From: Takakia lepidozioides
Taxonomy: Eukaryota; Streptophyta; Takakiopsida; Takakiales; Takakiaceae
Direction of reading: 5' to 3'
NCBI GenBank assembly: GCA_030704615.1
Contig: CM060733.1
Coordinates: 49,104,001-49,168,000 of the forward strand
Length of the DNA stretch: 64,000 nucleotides
Positions 1 through 12,324 of this stretch are shown one piece after another. The notes below the pieces were generated by a model. That model worked only from the letters and a program-made list of their open reading frames with translations. It did not search any database and was not told the origin of the DNA. The translations under genes and the position numbers were made by a program. Within the stretch, counting starts at the first letter, position 1. Each line of letters opens with the position of its first letter.

Positions 1-287
1 ACGGGAATGAGCAAAGAATTATAATGAGGCGTGAGGCCAAACATAGAATTGTGAAAGGCAGAGTAGGGAAGTTCGTAATAGAATCCGCGTCCGAGAGCGA
101 GGGGAATGTTGAGGACACTTCCGCACCCAGGTGGACAATTCCGGCTGGTGAGGATGGTATTTTTGAGGGGAGGGCTTCTCAGAGTAACAACGGTAGCGGC
201 AGTGCAGGTTCGGAGGCAGGTGGAAGGCAGCCATCCTTGCATGAGACCGGGGATGCATCGGACAGTGATAGCGGATCCTCACCATAG
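1..287 (+). CDS. C-terminal part of element A accessory protein (5' end outside window)
   Basis: The reading frame is open from base 3 and ends at a stop at 285-287. It encodes about 94 residues that are nearly identical to the C-terminus of the 626-aa accessory protein of element C, read on the minus strand near 14,541-14,820. The tail is Ser/Gly/Asp/Glu-rich and probably disordered. The two copies differ at only a few residues (for example Thr versus Val in the PRW-PAGED segment), so the insertions are recent or gene-converted. No domain of known function is visible. The frame runs off the left edge, so whether the whole gene is intact cannot be judged. Confidence 0.6.
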   Translation, partial: GNEQRIIMRREAKHRIVKGRVGKFVIESASESEGNVEDTSAPRWTIPAGEDGIFEGRASQSNNGSGSAGSEAGGRQPSLHETGDASDSDSGSSP

Positions 288-975
288 CAAAGTCTCATTT
301 GGATCCTTTTGTTGTACAGTTCTGAAACACTTAATGAAAATATTGACGATTTGAAAAATCATTGTGTTTAGACTGCTTGTCCGATTCCCTACATTTCTTC
401 TGCCAACCAAAATGTATAATAAAAGCAGAAGAGACGCAAACTTCAGTGAAGAACCCTACAAGTAATTTATGCACACCATCGAGCCGGGAACAATGAAAAC
501 CCTGCCATTTCTAACATTCCTATTGGGAAATTTGGCGTCGAAATAGCCCAGTGCGCGCCTTCGTTATATGGGCCTCAAAAATTCCACGGATGAATTACTG
601 CACCAAAATATCACGATGGAAGCCTTCAGCACAAAGCACTTCAGCACATTCCACTTGGGTATTTCGGCGCCGAAATAGCCCGTTCTGCGCCATTAAATAC
701 CGCACTATATCACATTTTAAGAGGTAATTTCGGTGCCGAAATACCCCGGTGGATGTCTTCAAAACACCATTTTAGCACACTGCTCTTGGGAATAACGACG
801 CCGAAATACCTCATTCCGCATCCTGGACCAGGAGAAACAGACTCTATTACTGAGGTAAGAGGACATAACACCGTCAATAAAGGCAGGAAAATTCCAATTC
901 CGCGGATGCCCGCTCATGAGCTCATAGGCTCATAGGCTCATGGGCTCATGCGCTCATGAAATAGTAAACCTCGGC
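1..975 (+). mobile_element. End of MULE-like element A (continues left of window)
   Basis: Bases 1-975 match the reverse complement of about 13,871-14,830 almost base for base. The identity stops abruptly after the sequence AAATAGTAAACCTCG, which marks the element end. The copy holds the accessory-gene 3' end, then a spacer with palindromes ATTTCGGCGCCGAAAT (661-676), a one-base variant (727-742) and more degenerate ones near 530 and 791, then a terminal block of repeated CTCATGAG/CTCATAGG units at about 912-960. A and C present the same end to the 12.9 kb between them. Confidence 0.7.
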
Positions 976-1424
976 TACTTCGTGAGCAGGTGCACACTCA
1001 CATCATCCAAAGCGGATCCCTGCGAAATCTTTTCTTACTCACCACCCTTGCGAACATGCCAAATATGTGCGGGAACATCATGGATGCTCACCAGAATTGA
1101 GAATGCCTGAACGATCTTTGATCACGTGGACTTTAACGTGATGGATTTACCAAGCATTCTTCTAGCATGAATGGTTTGGAGACCAACGAGCAAATGATGC
1201 GAGAATGCTCTACCCGAACCAAAGATATTTGTTTGTTTTTGCAATGCTAACAAGCCTGTGAGCTCCGCAAAACACTAAATAGATTGAAGGAACAATCCCA
1301 TCTCCAACGATAGTATGTTCCCATGAATTTGCATCCCACGCACACATTGCAAACAGGACAACACGGACACACAACCATCCCATTTCCAAATTGGCCCCGA
1401 AGAAAAGCAAAAGAAAACTTCATA
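976..1424. other. Spacer or possible left end of element B; no gene seen
   Basis: Just inside the end of element A, the sequence around 978-1005 contains CTACTTCGTGAGC and further CTCAC units. A similar CTACGGCGTGAGCC appears in reverse complement near 12,300. These may be the terminal repeats of element B, but the match is short and no target-site duplication could be shown. I see no convincing coding sequence here. Confidence 0.3.
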
Positions 1425-4400
1425 TCAAGTGTCACAGTCATCAGAATCAGTATCGACCTCCTGTGCTATGTCATCCACAAAGATTCCGGCCCCAACACCA
1501 CGTCTTCTACCACGGCCGTCGATTGTTGGACTGCGAGTGCCATGAACGTACATGCTTGCTGCGAGTGCCTCCACATAGACAGGCAGCACGTAAGACTGAG
1601 GAGGACTTGAAAGAAGTCCAAAAAGGTGTGATAGCCCTGGAGGGTCAGTGGAAGCACGCGGACTCCTGCACAAGTCGACAAAAACCCATTTTGAACACAA
1701 TGATGTAATGCACAAGTCCAACGAAGAGGATATGTCCCATGTGCACTTCGCCTTAAGAACAGTGATTCTGGGTATCGAAACAACAATGCAAGCATCCACA
1801 GGTTGAACTTACTCACAGGCAAAGTCGAAGTCCAGCTCCTTGTCGGAAGTCTCCCCTGTATCAATATCAGCGGGTAGGGGCTTCGGAAGGACTTGAGAAG
1901 TGTGTCCACCCAAACCCATCAGGAGGTTCTTGTAAATCTCGCGCACTGGCCTTGCAAGCGTGGTACGAGGCACCTGTAGTGGAATACAATAAAGGAAACA
2001 GACATTGAAGACACATTTGGAACGGTGGGAAGAGCTGAAAGTGCAAGCTCAAACAAACCTCATGAAATGTGAATGTTGAAGAGACGAACCTGTGCCCATT
2101 GACAAATCCAGAACTCTGGCGTCTGTGTAGGTGCAGCACTCCACAATCGTCTGAATGAAAGCCGGGCTCCTCTCCCTGGCCCCTCTCCAAGGAACCCCAT
2201 TCCCCCTTCGCAAGCACACGTTGTTGTCCACGTAGTTGTGGTGCATGTCATCCGTGGGAGGATCTGTCCTCTCGTCTATGAACTTGCCCCCATGAGTGAT
2301 GGCGAACTCTCTAATGACGGCTGGAGTCGTAGGTGGATGCACTCGGACGAGACAAACAACTTCAAACAAAACATACACAAGGAAGTAAGAAGCTTGAAAA
2401 CCAGGCCCCTACATATTCATTTGAGCGACTTATGCAACTCCATCCGAGAACCACCAAGAAGAGGAACAAGAAGGCAGATTTACCATCTCTCCGAGATGAT
2501 CCCCCTTCGTCAGGTACATGCTGTTAACACAATTCCATGTCTTCACGACCCTCATACCGGAGGCTTTCAAATAGCTGGCAAGTGCATGGCGAAAGCAAAG
2601 GTCGATGGACTGGATGAGCACCAAAACACCTGCATCGGACAAAAAGAAATTGCAAAAGGAGAAAATCCACCGCCAGTAGCGCTCATCAAAAGCATTCCAA
2701 CCTGGACAAGCACCCGATGGAGGGACATCCGGGACTGGCAACCCATCAGGGATGTCCAAGATGATGACTTCTCCTTCCCGTTGACCCAGGATTTGGTCAT
2801 TTTAGCCTGCAAACAAACATGCAATGGAATGCTCAAGATGATTGAAACGATCCATGCCCACAACGGATAAGAAGCAAAAGACAACACGCACCGTGCCGAG
2901 GAACTCCACAATCCTCTCCCACACTGGTGATGGTTCGCCCTAGTAATCAGATTTCTTGGACTCCATCATGGCAAGGAACCCGACGTTGGCCATCTCCAAC
3001 CTGGTAGGGAAAATGACCCTCGTGGGATGCTCCACTGCATGGTACGGGTCCTTGGGATCAACCACCCCCTTGTTCTTTCTCCCGGATCCCCTACCATGCG
3101 GTGGAGTCTGCTGGACATCCACCAGAGGGCCAGTATCTGCAACACTTCCCTGCCCACCTACCTGCCCTTGTGCCCCCTTCCCCCTACCCCTTCCTTTCCC
3201 CACACCACCAGCAACCTCCTTTCCCTTTGCCTTTCTACCTTTACTCGGTGTATCCTGAGCGGGAGGCTCCTTCTCAACGAGAGTCCTCAAATTTCTATTA
3301 TGAATGTCGAGGTCGGCTACTGTGGCGCTGGCTGCTATACGCTCATTCTCTCTCCTCAAAGACACCTCCTGAGTTGGGGTCTCAGAAGCAGGGCAATCCA
3401 AATACCAACCACAAGCAGAAAGATGGTCTGGGCCCCAGTCATGCAAGATCCCCGTAGTAAACATGGTCTGATTGCCAACAGGGACAAGCCAAAGGTCCAC
3501 GAAATCAGGATGTTTGTCCAAGAAGTTCTCTGCCATGACAACATACTTTATGTACCTGCAGGAACAAAGACAGCCTCATTATACAATGCAAATATTGTCT
3601 CCCAGCTTTTCGACCCCATCACGAAGACCCCCTAAAAGAGTATGCGGTACAGTACACTCCACCATAAACTCATATGAGCCAGCCAAAAACAGGTTGGATG
3701 GAGGAGAGTGTGTCTATGCAAAACAAAGAACCACAGTCCATTTCGCACTTGTAAAGGCATCGTTTCCAGGCTTCCTCTCCTTTCTCTTGCTGATCAAGCT
3801 CATTTGTTCGACTGATGCTAGCATCCTTGCTGAACTCTCTGAAGAAACAAGATTGCCACACTGTGGCTCTCCATTTCCTCATGTATGCTTGGAAGGAGAC
3901 CTTCGGTTCTGTCATGGTGATCCCATAGTCAGCCAACTGCGTATGTAGAACCGAGCGGGCCCTTTCCTCCAACTGCAGACCAATACAAAAGCAAGAATGA
4001 ACCCAAAAACAATCACAACCAATGTAACATGGAAAGAGAATGACAGAAAAAATGAAAAGAAAGTGACACAGCAAATGACATCATACCTGGCTCCAGTAAG
4101 CGGCCTTGTGAAGCCATGTGTCCAGCACATTGTCACTGACAGGAATGACACGCTGGGTCTTCTTTTCTTTCTCCGGCCTGGGGAACATGTGGGTATCCCT
4201 AACAGTGGGATCGGAGTTCCATATTTGTAGCCACTTCACCTTCTGTTCTGAAGACACGACGGCAGTAGCAACCTGTGTAACTTCTCTTGGGCCATCTCCG
4301 GCTTGCCTGGCTTGTTGTAATGGTTTTTCACCTCTTGAAGGAACTTTGGTCCGAAGGTTGGGTCTGCAATTCTCAGTTGTTTCACAAAAGCACTCATAAT

Positions 4401-5532
4401 AGTCCTTCTTGTGGCGGTCATCTCTTTCTGGATGTGACTCTCAACACCCTTTGTTGTCCTTCTCTCCTCAGGGGTAGAGCTGTAGTATTCCAGTTTGCCA
4501 CGCTCTCCTGCATCTGCAATGTCTTGCTGCAAGGGAATGCACGAGAGTTGCATCAACCCAAGGGCAAGGGAAACAAACAGAAACAAATATGTGGAAGCAG
4601 GAATATCAAAAGGCCAGATGATGGAAGATGTATCTCACCACGTACATATACTCCATGAAAGCCTCACGGGTCAACGAGTACCACGTTTCTGATGTCTTGG
4701 AGCTTTCGCACTTCTTGTACGTCTCTGCTCAAAGGATGGTCTTGAAGTTGGTCAAGGGCATCTGCCCGATCCTTTGTATCCTGTACAGTGTGTGTGAACC
4801 AGACTCGTTTTGACATGCGATGTCTCCGTCCCTCTGCAGAATGATGTGTGAAAGTCAGAATGAAATTCAAGGACCGTCAATAGAGGACTGGAACCAAAGA
4901 ACCACGGAACCACAAGTGGAACATGTAGAATGAGAAACCAACCTGTTCACATCATTCATTGCCGTCAGAAGACCCATCATGTTCCCGTCACAATCCAGCA
5001 CCATCGATCGAACAGAGTAATGCCACTCTTCCTCCTGTGAGTGCAGCCTCCCAATGACAGCCATCCATGCAAGCAACCGGTGGTTGATATCCCAAACGTG
5101 AAACATCTTCCCTGAGAATGCCTGGGTGGAAGGTTTCCTGGAGAGAAGAAGTTCGAAGGATTCGTTCACCTATCTCCAAATGGGATCCCAGGAGTCCACG
5201 ATTGACTCATCCACAAGGAGCTCATTGCCTCTGGAATCCCTTGTAGAAACGTAAAAGACTGCGGATCCATCCAAATATCCATGAACAAACTTGGCCTCCA
5301 GCTTCAGGATGTCCTTGATGAGGGGTGGACGAACGACGGGCATGGAAACCAACCTACACAGGGGAATCTTCAACCTCCCCCCCGGGGCAAGCATACTTTG
5401 CACCAGAAGCTGAGAGTTTACCTTCTGACCCCCCAGCATCTCAGCGGCTTTGCTTTCATAGAACTCATCGTCCACATCAACAATGATCTCCTTCTCCTGC
5501 CCCGAATGGATCTCATCCGCCACACTTTGCAT
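1425..5532 (-). pseudogene. Accessory protein gene of element B, multi-exon and decayed
   Basis: This minus-strand stretch is a chain of open segments: 5,532-5,170, 5,169-4,900, 4,870-4,664, 4,586-4,236, 4,235-4,090, 3,985-3,670, 3,536-2,940 and on to about 1,425. The first three align with the accessory protein of element C: shared features are PLCR-hydrophobic-VS-PVVR, a GSA-FYVS segment, a GKMF-VWD-NH segment and a WHY-V segment. An in-frame TAG at about 5,170 replaces a residue that is open in C, and the 4,870-4,664 part needs a frame change, so this copy is damaged. A later segment, 3,536-2,940, is basic and Gly-rich. The last segment ends in an acidic tail at 1,425. Function is unknown; exon limits are approximate. 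Confidence 0.5.
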
Positions 5533-5574
5533 CTTCTCCTGCAGGGTTGTTCATTCAAATTGATATAAGAGAGA

Positions 5575-7835
5575 GGCATGAAACGATGGTGTTTTGAGCA
5601 TGTCAGACAGGCCCTGTGTGGCCCAATTTCTCATCAGAAAACAAGCATTGTGGGGCCCAAAAACACTGTGCGTTGCCGCAGAATGGTTCAGCTTCCAAAT
5701 AGTGGTGTTTTGAACATGATATTTGGCCCTATGTGGCACATTTCTAGAAAAAAAACAAGCAGAGAGGGGGCCAAAAAGGGGGCACAAACAGTGTGCGTTC
5801 CCGCACACTCTTCGTGCTTCCAACTATGGGAGTTTTGAGCGTGCATACTGGCCCTGTTTGGCCCAATTTCACATAGAAAAACAAGCAGAGAAGGGGCTCC
5901 AAACAGTGTGCGTTGCCGCACACTGTTTGAGCTTCCAATAAGGGTTGGATTCAACCTGCCAGAGTGGCCCTAGGTGCCCGATTTTCACATAAAAAAACAA
6001 GCAGATAAGAGGGCTCAAACAGTGTGCGTTGCCGCACACTGTTTGAGCTTGCAATAAGGTGTGATTTTAACATGGCATAGTGGCCATGAGTGGCCGATTT
6101 TGAAATAAAAGAAAAGGCAGTGAAGGGGGCTCAAATAGTGTGCGTTGGCACACACTGTTTGAACTTCCATTTCGGGGTGGATTCAACCTGCCAGACTGGC
6201 CCTAGGTGCACAATTTTCATGTCCAAAAACAAGGAAATCAGGGGGCTCAAACAGTGTGCGTTGACGCACACTGTTTGGGCTGCCAGGTAAGTGTGAATTG
6301 AACCTGACAGAGATGACCTTTGTGGTCGATTCTACAATGAAAAAATAATGTCAAGTGTGGGCTCAAACAGTGTGCAATGCCGCACACTGTTTGAGCTTCC
6401 AAAAAGGGGTGGAATGAACCTTAGAGAGAGGCGACTGTGTGCACAATTTTCACATTAAAGAAACAATTACAAGGGGGGCTCAAACAGTGTGCGCTGCCAG
6501 GTTAGTGTGGATTGAACCTCACAGAGATACCCTGTCTGGACGATTTTATTATGAAAAAAACAATGAGAAGGGTGGCTCAAACAGTGTGCGTTTCGAAATA
6601 AGGGTGGATTGAACCTGCCAGAGTGGCCCTATGTGGCCGTTTTGAACATGAAAAAACAGGCAAAAATGGGCGGCTCAAACAGTGTGCAGTGCCGCACATT
6701 GTTTGAGCTTCCAATTCGGGGTGGATTCAACCTGCCAGAGTGGCCCTATGTGGCCGTTTTGAACATGAAAAAATAGGCAAAATGGGCGGCTCAAACAGTG
6801 TGCGGTGCCGCACACTGTTTGAGCTTCCAATTCGGGGTGGATTCAACCTGCCAGAGTGGCCCTATGTGGCCGATTTTCAAATGAAAAAAACAATGAGAAG
6901 GTGGGCTCAAACTGTGTGCGTTGACGCACACTGTTTGAGCTGCCAGGTAAGTGTGCATTGAAGCTGAAAGAGATGCCCTATGTGGCCGATTTTCAGATGA
7001 AAAAAACTATGACAAGGTCGGCTCAAACAGTGTGCGTTGACGCACACTGTTTGAGCTGCCAGGTAAGTGTGCATTGAAGCAAAGAGATGCCCTATGTGGC
7101 CGATTTTCAGATGAAAAAAACTATGACAAGGTGGGCTCAAACAGTGTGCGTTGACACACACTGTTTGAGCTACCAGGTAAGTGTGCATTGAACCTCAAAT
7201 ACATGCCCTATGTGGCCGATTTTCACATGAAAAAAACAATGACAAGGTGGGATCAAACAGTGTGCGTTGACGCACACTGTTTGAGCTGCCAGGTAAGTGT
7301 GCATTGAAGCTCAAAGAGATGCCCTATGTGGCCGATTTTCAAATGAAAAAAACAATGACAAGGTGGGCTCGAACAGTGTGCGTTGACGCACACTGCTGGA
7401 GCTGCCAGGAAATTGTTGATTGAACCTCATAGAGATACCCTGTCTGGACAATTTTATTGTGAAAAAAACAATGAGAAGGGGGGCTCGAACAGTCTGCGTT
7501 GGCGCACACTGTTTGAGCTTCGAAATAAGGGTGGATTGAACCGGACAGAGAGGCCCCTGTGTGCACCATTTCCACACCAAAAAACAAGGCATAAGGGGGG
7601 CTCAAACAGTGTGCGTTGCCGCACACTGTTTGAGCTTCCAATTCGGGGTGGATTGAACCTGCCATAGTGGCCCTATGTGGCCGTTTTGCACATCAAAAAA
7701 CAAGCAAAATGGGGGGGCTCAAACAGTGTGCGATGCCGCCCACTGTTTGAGCTTCCAATTCGGGGTGGATTCAACCTGCTAGAGATGCCGTGTGTAGGCT
7801 ATTTTCATATCAAAATACAAGCATAACAGGGGTTC
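5575..7835. repeat. Tandem array of about 19-20 hairpin-bearing units, period about 115 bp
   Basis: Each unit contains an inverted repeat, CAAACAGTGTGCG, a short loop, then CGCACACTGTTTG, followed by a spacer with recurring phrases such as GGATTCAACCTGCCAGAG, TGGCCCTATGTGGCCGATTT and an A-rich run. Hairpin left arms start near 5,788, 5,904, 6,022, 6,136, 6,250, 6,366, 6,676, 6,793, 6,909, 7,025, 7,140, 7,258, 7,373 and 7,606, among others. Units near 6,483 and 6,580 have lost the right arm. ORFs in both directions here are products of the repeat. The array lies between the accessory gene and the SWIM transposase of element B, possibly within an intron of the former. Confidence 0.9.
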
Positions 7836-7844
7836 ACATCACCA

Positions 7845-8290
7845 ATGAAGCACAAAGGTGGGTCTCAAACATTGTACCTTTTATTTTGCTGCTCCAGAAG
7901 ACTCCCCAATCGCCGGAGACCCTTTGCGCTTTGGACTGCTCTCTACGCTGAGCATGTTCTAGAGCATCTCCCCCATCCTCTTTTCCACTATCTGGTTCTT
8001 CGTGAGGCCAGCATCAACATCATCTTTGACATCCGTCTCTCCCTCGGATGCAGTCTCCTCCTCACCTGTTCTTGGAAGTATGGCGGGTTGCTGTTTTTCT
8101 CCAGATTCCTGCTCTTCCATCGCGAGACTTTCCTCTTGCCCTCTTCTTCCTCCTTTTCCTCTTCGTCTACTCTTTCTATCCTCATTCTATATCTGGCTCT
8201 ATTCCTGTCCCTAGTGCTTGTGAAGTATAACGACTTCCTTCTCTTCCTCCTCCGGTGGAAACAAGGGCTCCCCACGCTGCCTCTAGAGCT
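7845..8290 (-). other. Possible N-terminal coding part of element B accessory gene
   Basis: On the minus strand this stretch reads as strongly acidic and basic low-complexity protein (runs of Glu, Lys and Arg) in more than one frame, with in-frame stops. The element C protein also starts with a basic and charged region before its conserved part. I infer that this is the decayed N-terminal part of the B accessory gene, with the hairpin array between it and the rest. The frame is not fixed, so treat this as weak. Confidence 0.25.
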
Positions 8291-8750
8291 CTCCAGTTTG
8301 ACGTTTGCAACAAGGGTTGCTATGGCATGTAACCAAAATAAAAATTGGACATTGTTAACCGTATATGGATGTGGGTGTCATCATTGTGTGCGAACGGAAT
8401 TCATCCATTTCGGCGTCTTTGTATTATCCAAGAAATAAAGTGGTATAAAGTAAGTAGATCCGTTGCATGTACTTGTGATATATGTCAGATGTGCTTCGCC
8501 GCCTGCCAATACATGGCAGCCTTCTTGCATTCTTTCAAATTTGGAAGTGCCGTAGAAATCTAATGCTAGTTCAATTTCGAGCAGTACTTGCAGATTTGCA
8601 ATAATTGTTATGCTTCACATATGCATCCACGTGTGCTGTACTGCCTACCCTGCGGTTTGCATTAGAGAAGACAATCAGCAGGATCAGTAGTTACCCCTGA
8701 CACTGCAGCATCGGTCGTGCAACGGAAGGGCACAGTTCATGTGAAACAAG
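8290..8750. other. Spacer between accessory and transposase genes of element B; nothing recognised
   Basis: About 460 bp of unique-looking sequence lies upstream of the plus-strand transposase. By the layout it should hold the transposase promoter, but I see no clear TATA element or other site. Confidence 0.3.
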
Positions 8751-11700
8751 AGGTGAGCACATCCACTACATTCGTGACTCTTTCAGACTCGTCCTCGGAG
8801 GATGTTTCTGAGATTTCTCCGCCAGAGCAGCCTCCATTCTTGGATGATGACGAATTGTAGGAGATAACGAGTGTCATTCCAAAATTGAAAGCCCTCGCAG
8901 GGGTGCTTGGGTGCAAGAGCGAGCTGCGTTTTGTTGATTGGGAGTCCCTTCGTGTGCAGCGGGCTCAATACGTGCCAGCAGAGTTTGATGGGGACATCTT
9001 GTTTGAGCTCAACCCTCCCACGTCTTCCAGTGGACTAGCTGGGCTTTTGCAGGGCATGGACAAGAAACATGACGGACACCCTTGGTGCAAGACAAAAACG
9101 TCGAACATCCACAACGACATTGGATTGAAATTTTGAAGGTCAGTTTGCGTTGGGCATTGCAAGTGCGTGAATATTTCTTGCCCTCGCCTGAGAAACAGCG
9201 CTAAACCAAACAAAAGTGAGTGGGAAGGTGTGCCCCTAAATCCTTTCACCCCAGGACTTGCCCCTCCCAAGACCAATACTTTTGTGTGCAGGTTCTGCAA
9301 ACTTTCCCCATCCTGTGTTTATGTGTGCCACGCTCGTATGTACCAGGTGGCACACCGATGCAAGACAATGACTCGTGCTTGCATTCATATGGGTACACAC
9401 GAGCATCCTGTGTCCAAAGGAAGTTGCAGGGATAGCGTGGACATCGCTAGAAATCTGCTGAAGCAGGAGTTCCACAATGCCCCTTGTGCAACATCTTCTG
9501 CTATAGCGCTTGCAGCTAGCAAGGCATTCCTGGAAAAACACATACTGGGTGAAGGGGATGTGATACAACCAATGCTGGATGCAGATTCGCTTGATGCAGT
9601 AATGGACCATTTCTCCGTGTTGAGCTCTCCCAATATTCGAAACCAGGTGAATGCACTCAGAATGGGCACAGGCACTGCTGGATTCATGGACAACATTATG
9701 GACCTCAAACGGAGGAGTCGCTATGAATTCATTCAAGGCTCGTCCAAGGTGTATTTGTTCAAGATGTCCACAGTGGGCGAAGGCAGTGGTGTGAGCATTG
9801 TCCGCCAAATGCAACCTGGAGGAGATTTGGCAAAATGTTGGTTAATGTTTGATCATTGCAAATGGGTGAAGGGTTGGACAACCATGGCGTGCCATGTGTA
9901 CGATCCAGCGTACCAGCATGTGCTCTCCATAGCAATTTGTGATATACAGTCGGAGGACACTGAATCCTAGATGCTCATGTGGAATTCGCTCCTGGCCGTC
10001 ATGCAGCGCAATGGAATACAGAACACAAATTTTGCGGGTTTCATGGCTGAAGTGCATAGGCAAATTTCAATGCAGTGCGGCGCGTGTTTGGTTCGGGGGA
10101 TCCTAAGGTCCCAATGGAAAATAGGGAGCGCACATGCCTTTTCCATTGGAGTCAATCTCTAGCACGTCATACAAAAGCGCTGCATTCGCCCTGACCTTCA
10201 GTTGGAGCACAGAAGGCTCTGCCTCAAGTACAAAAATGCCACCTCAATGGGAGAAGCTAAGAGCACTTACCAAGCAATCCGGGCTTGGTGGTTCTCCTCT
10301 AGTGCTGCTACTGGTATCCACCTGAAGGAGTTGGAGGACTGGTTGGTTTTCTGGCACTTCAGGTACAGACAGTGGGGAGCTTTCATGACGACGGTAAGCC
10401 TCTTCAATCCCAGAAACACAAATTTCACTTTGCATCGTGCCTGTTCATTTGGGGTTGTTGGATTGTCACTTGCAGAACCTCTTCCATTTCCTTTCGTTCC
10501 TCACATTTCCATGCAATGCCTCCTATAGGACATGTCCTTGGAGGACTTGGCCGACATGCCATCCTGTAATTTGGCGGAGACTGTTCACAACGCCTGGATG
10601 CAGCAGTCTACCAAAGCAGGACGTGACTTGTATGTGGCCACTGCTGATGACATGGTGCGGGCACTTACACAACAAACCAGATACCGCCATTTTCTGTTGG
10701 GACGGGGTGGAGGCAAGGGCCCTGATACGACTTTGTTGATGCTAAGGGCTGCGAGTAGGTCCAGAGACCCATCGAAGATGGCCAGAGCTCTGAACAGGTG
10801 CACTGAAGGCTCCCCCATTTGGAAGGCGAGGAAATATTTGGATCATGCAAAAGGAAATTGAACACTCCTCCAGGGTCGGATGGAGATTCCCATCGGCCGG
10901 ATAGGGTCAATTCCTCTGTACCAAAGGTGTCTCTAGTGCAGACTAAGTCGTGTGCCCGCCCCTTCCCAGGTGGGTCCTCCTCCAGTGGAGTAGGTGCAGA
11001 TCATGCAAGCACAACAGCAGGAATCCCATTGGAGGAGGTGGTGGCCATGGCGCATGAATCTGATTGCATTGATAGTGAGTGGCATATAGAACGCACCCCA
11101 CCAGGATCTAGAGTGGCTTGCATGGCAATTCAGACCCCCTCTTTCAAGAAATGCAAATAAAAAATATGCAAAGACTCCAGGGGGACTCCAGCTCCAACAT
11201 TCACAGGGTTGTTCCGACCTTATCATAGTGGGGAGTCAAAGGACCACAAGTTCTGGTTCTGCCCAGTCGATATGGCATGATGCGTCAAGGGAACAGTTCG
11301 TCCTTCGGTGATAATGAAGCCCCCTCCCCCCACAGTTTGGCCTGTGAAACTTGGGACGTCGCTATCATCAACCGAGATAAACATGCTGGAGGAGGTAGGG
11401 TTCTGTCTTGCACGGTCCCGGGTGGTGCCCTCATGCACTGTCGGCACAGATGTGCCACATGCTCCGGCAATGCCTCCACCCGGTGCCGACTCCCACCCAA
11501 CAAAAGAGATGGAAAAACAGTGCGCCGTGTCGCTTCGGGTGCAGATCACGAATTCAAGATGGAATCGGGCTAGAATTTTGCAGGCTCGGGTGACTCATAT
11601 CACCGAAGTCTCTGCCCCGGGGTATGGATGGATTTACACAGTGCTGTCTATTGGCTCAGTTCTTCATGACAAAGAATATCAGGTTACCGTGGGGAATTTC

Positions 11701-11922
11701 CCTACGTGCACTTGTCCGGATTTTGTAACGATGCGTGAGGGCGCTCTCGGCATGAGAGGGAAGTGGGTCCCCTGCAAGCATCAATATTACATATACCTTG
11801 TAATTATGTGCTGCGATGGTAAGAGAGACCAATTCATTCACCAAGCCACACTAGGCTACGGAGAAGTCATCACCCTTCTGCAGCGAGACACCTCACGTAG
11901 GGCTCCGCCAAATTCTCTTTGA
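8750..11922 (+). pseudogene. SWIM-finger (MULE-like) transposase of element B, decayed
   Basis: The plus strand encodes a long transposase in several frames. An acidic N-terminus is interrupted by a TAG at about 8,858. Then come a Cys/His-rich segment (about 9,265-9,420), a core with a YDP-YQHV-IAICD motif ending in a stop at 9,968, a following GFMA segment, and a frame change into the motif RERTCLFHW (about 10,120). Next are an EH-LC-KY and WLVFWHFRYRQWG block and an intron from 10,393 to 10,529. The C-terminus ends in a SWIM finger: CTC, then CKH at about 11,709-11,782. At least three stops or frameshifts break it. SWIM fingers C-terminal to a DDE core are typical of MULE transposases; the catalytic triad could not be placed with certainty. 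Confidence 0.6.
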
Positions 11923-12324
11923 ACATATACGAGCCATGCCCGCTTCCCATGTTGGTTTCCAGGTTACCGTGTGAAGACTTTGCATTTAGGACAAACACAT
12001 ACATTTCGTTCACGGAACCAGGGCAAATGCACATGCCATTCATTGTAAGCGTCTATCTGTGAATTGAAATAAAGTGTGTCAATCATTCTGAGCTCAAATC
12101 TGCCATATTTTCATATTGCTCTTTTTGTGCAGGCATTGCAGACATGGTGCATGGTGACCCCCTTTGTTTTGTCCACGGTAATAGGCCCTCTTCCTGCAAT
12201 CCTCGCCTATAGGACCTGCTTCTCCAGCAGATTTGTGCCGCTCACGCTTTGCAGCTACAACGTGAGCTCAGCTCCCAGGCTCACGGGGCTGGGCTCACGC
12301 CGTAGCTACGCTGGCTTAGGAGCA
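11923..12324. other. Right end region of element B
   Basis: The stretch downstream of the SWIM finger holds no credible ORF. Around 12,240-12,315 there is a cluster of GTGAGC/GCTCAC units (AACGTGAGCTC, GGCTCACGG, GGGCTCACGCCG). It resembles in style the CATGAGC-rich ends of elements A and C, and may be the right terminal repeat of element B. No target duplication was found. Confidence 0.35.

Noticed and set aside
5551-7667. Several 60-108 aa ORFs on both strands within the array
   Set aside because: They are translations of the tandem repeat and repeat with the same period.
5575-7835. CRISPR-like look of the regularly spaced hairpin repeats
   Set aside because: Units are 115 bp, the spacer parts are themselves repeated, and the setting is plant nuclear DNA with introns; no cas-like genes.
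7845-8438. Plus-strand 197-aa ORF rich in Leu, Ser and Phe
   Set aside because: It is the opposite-strand shadow of a charged, low-complexity minus-strand stretch.
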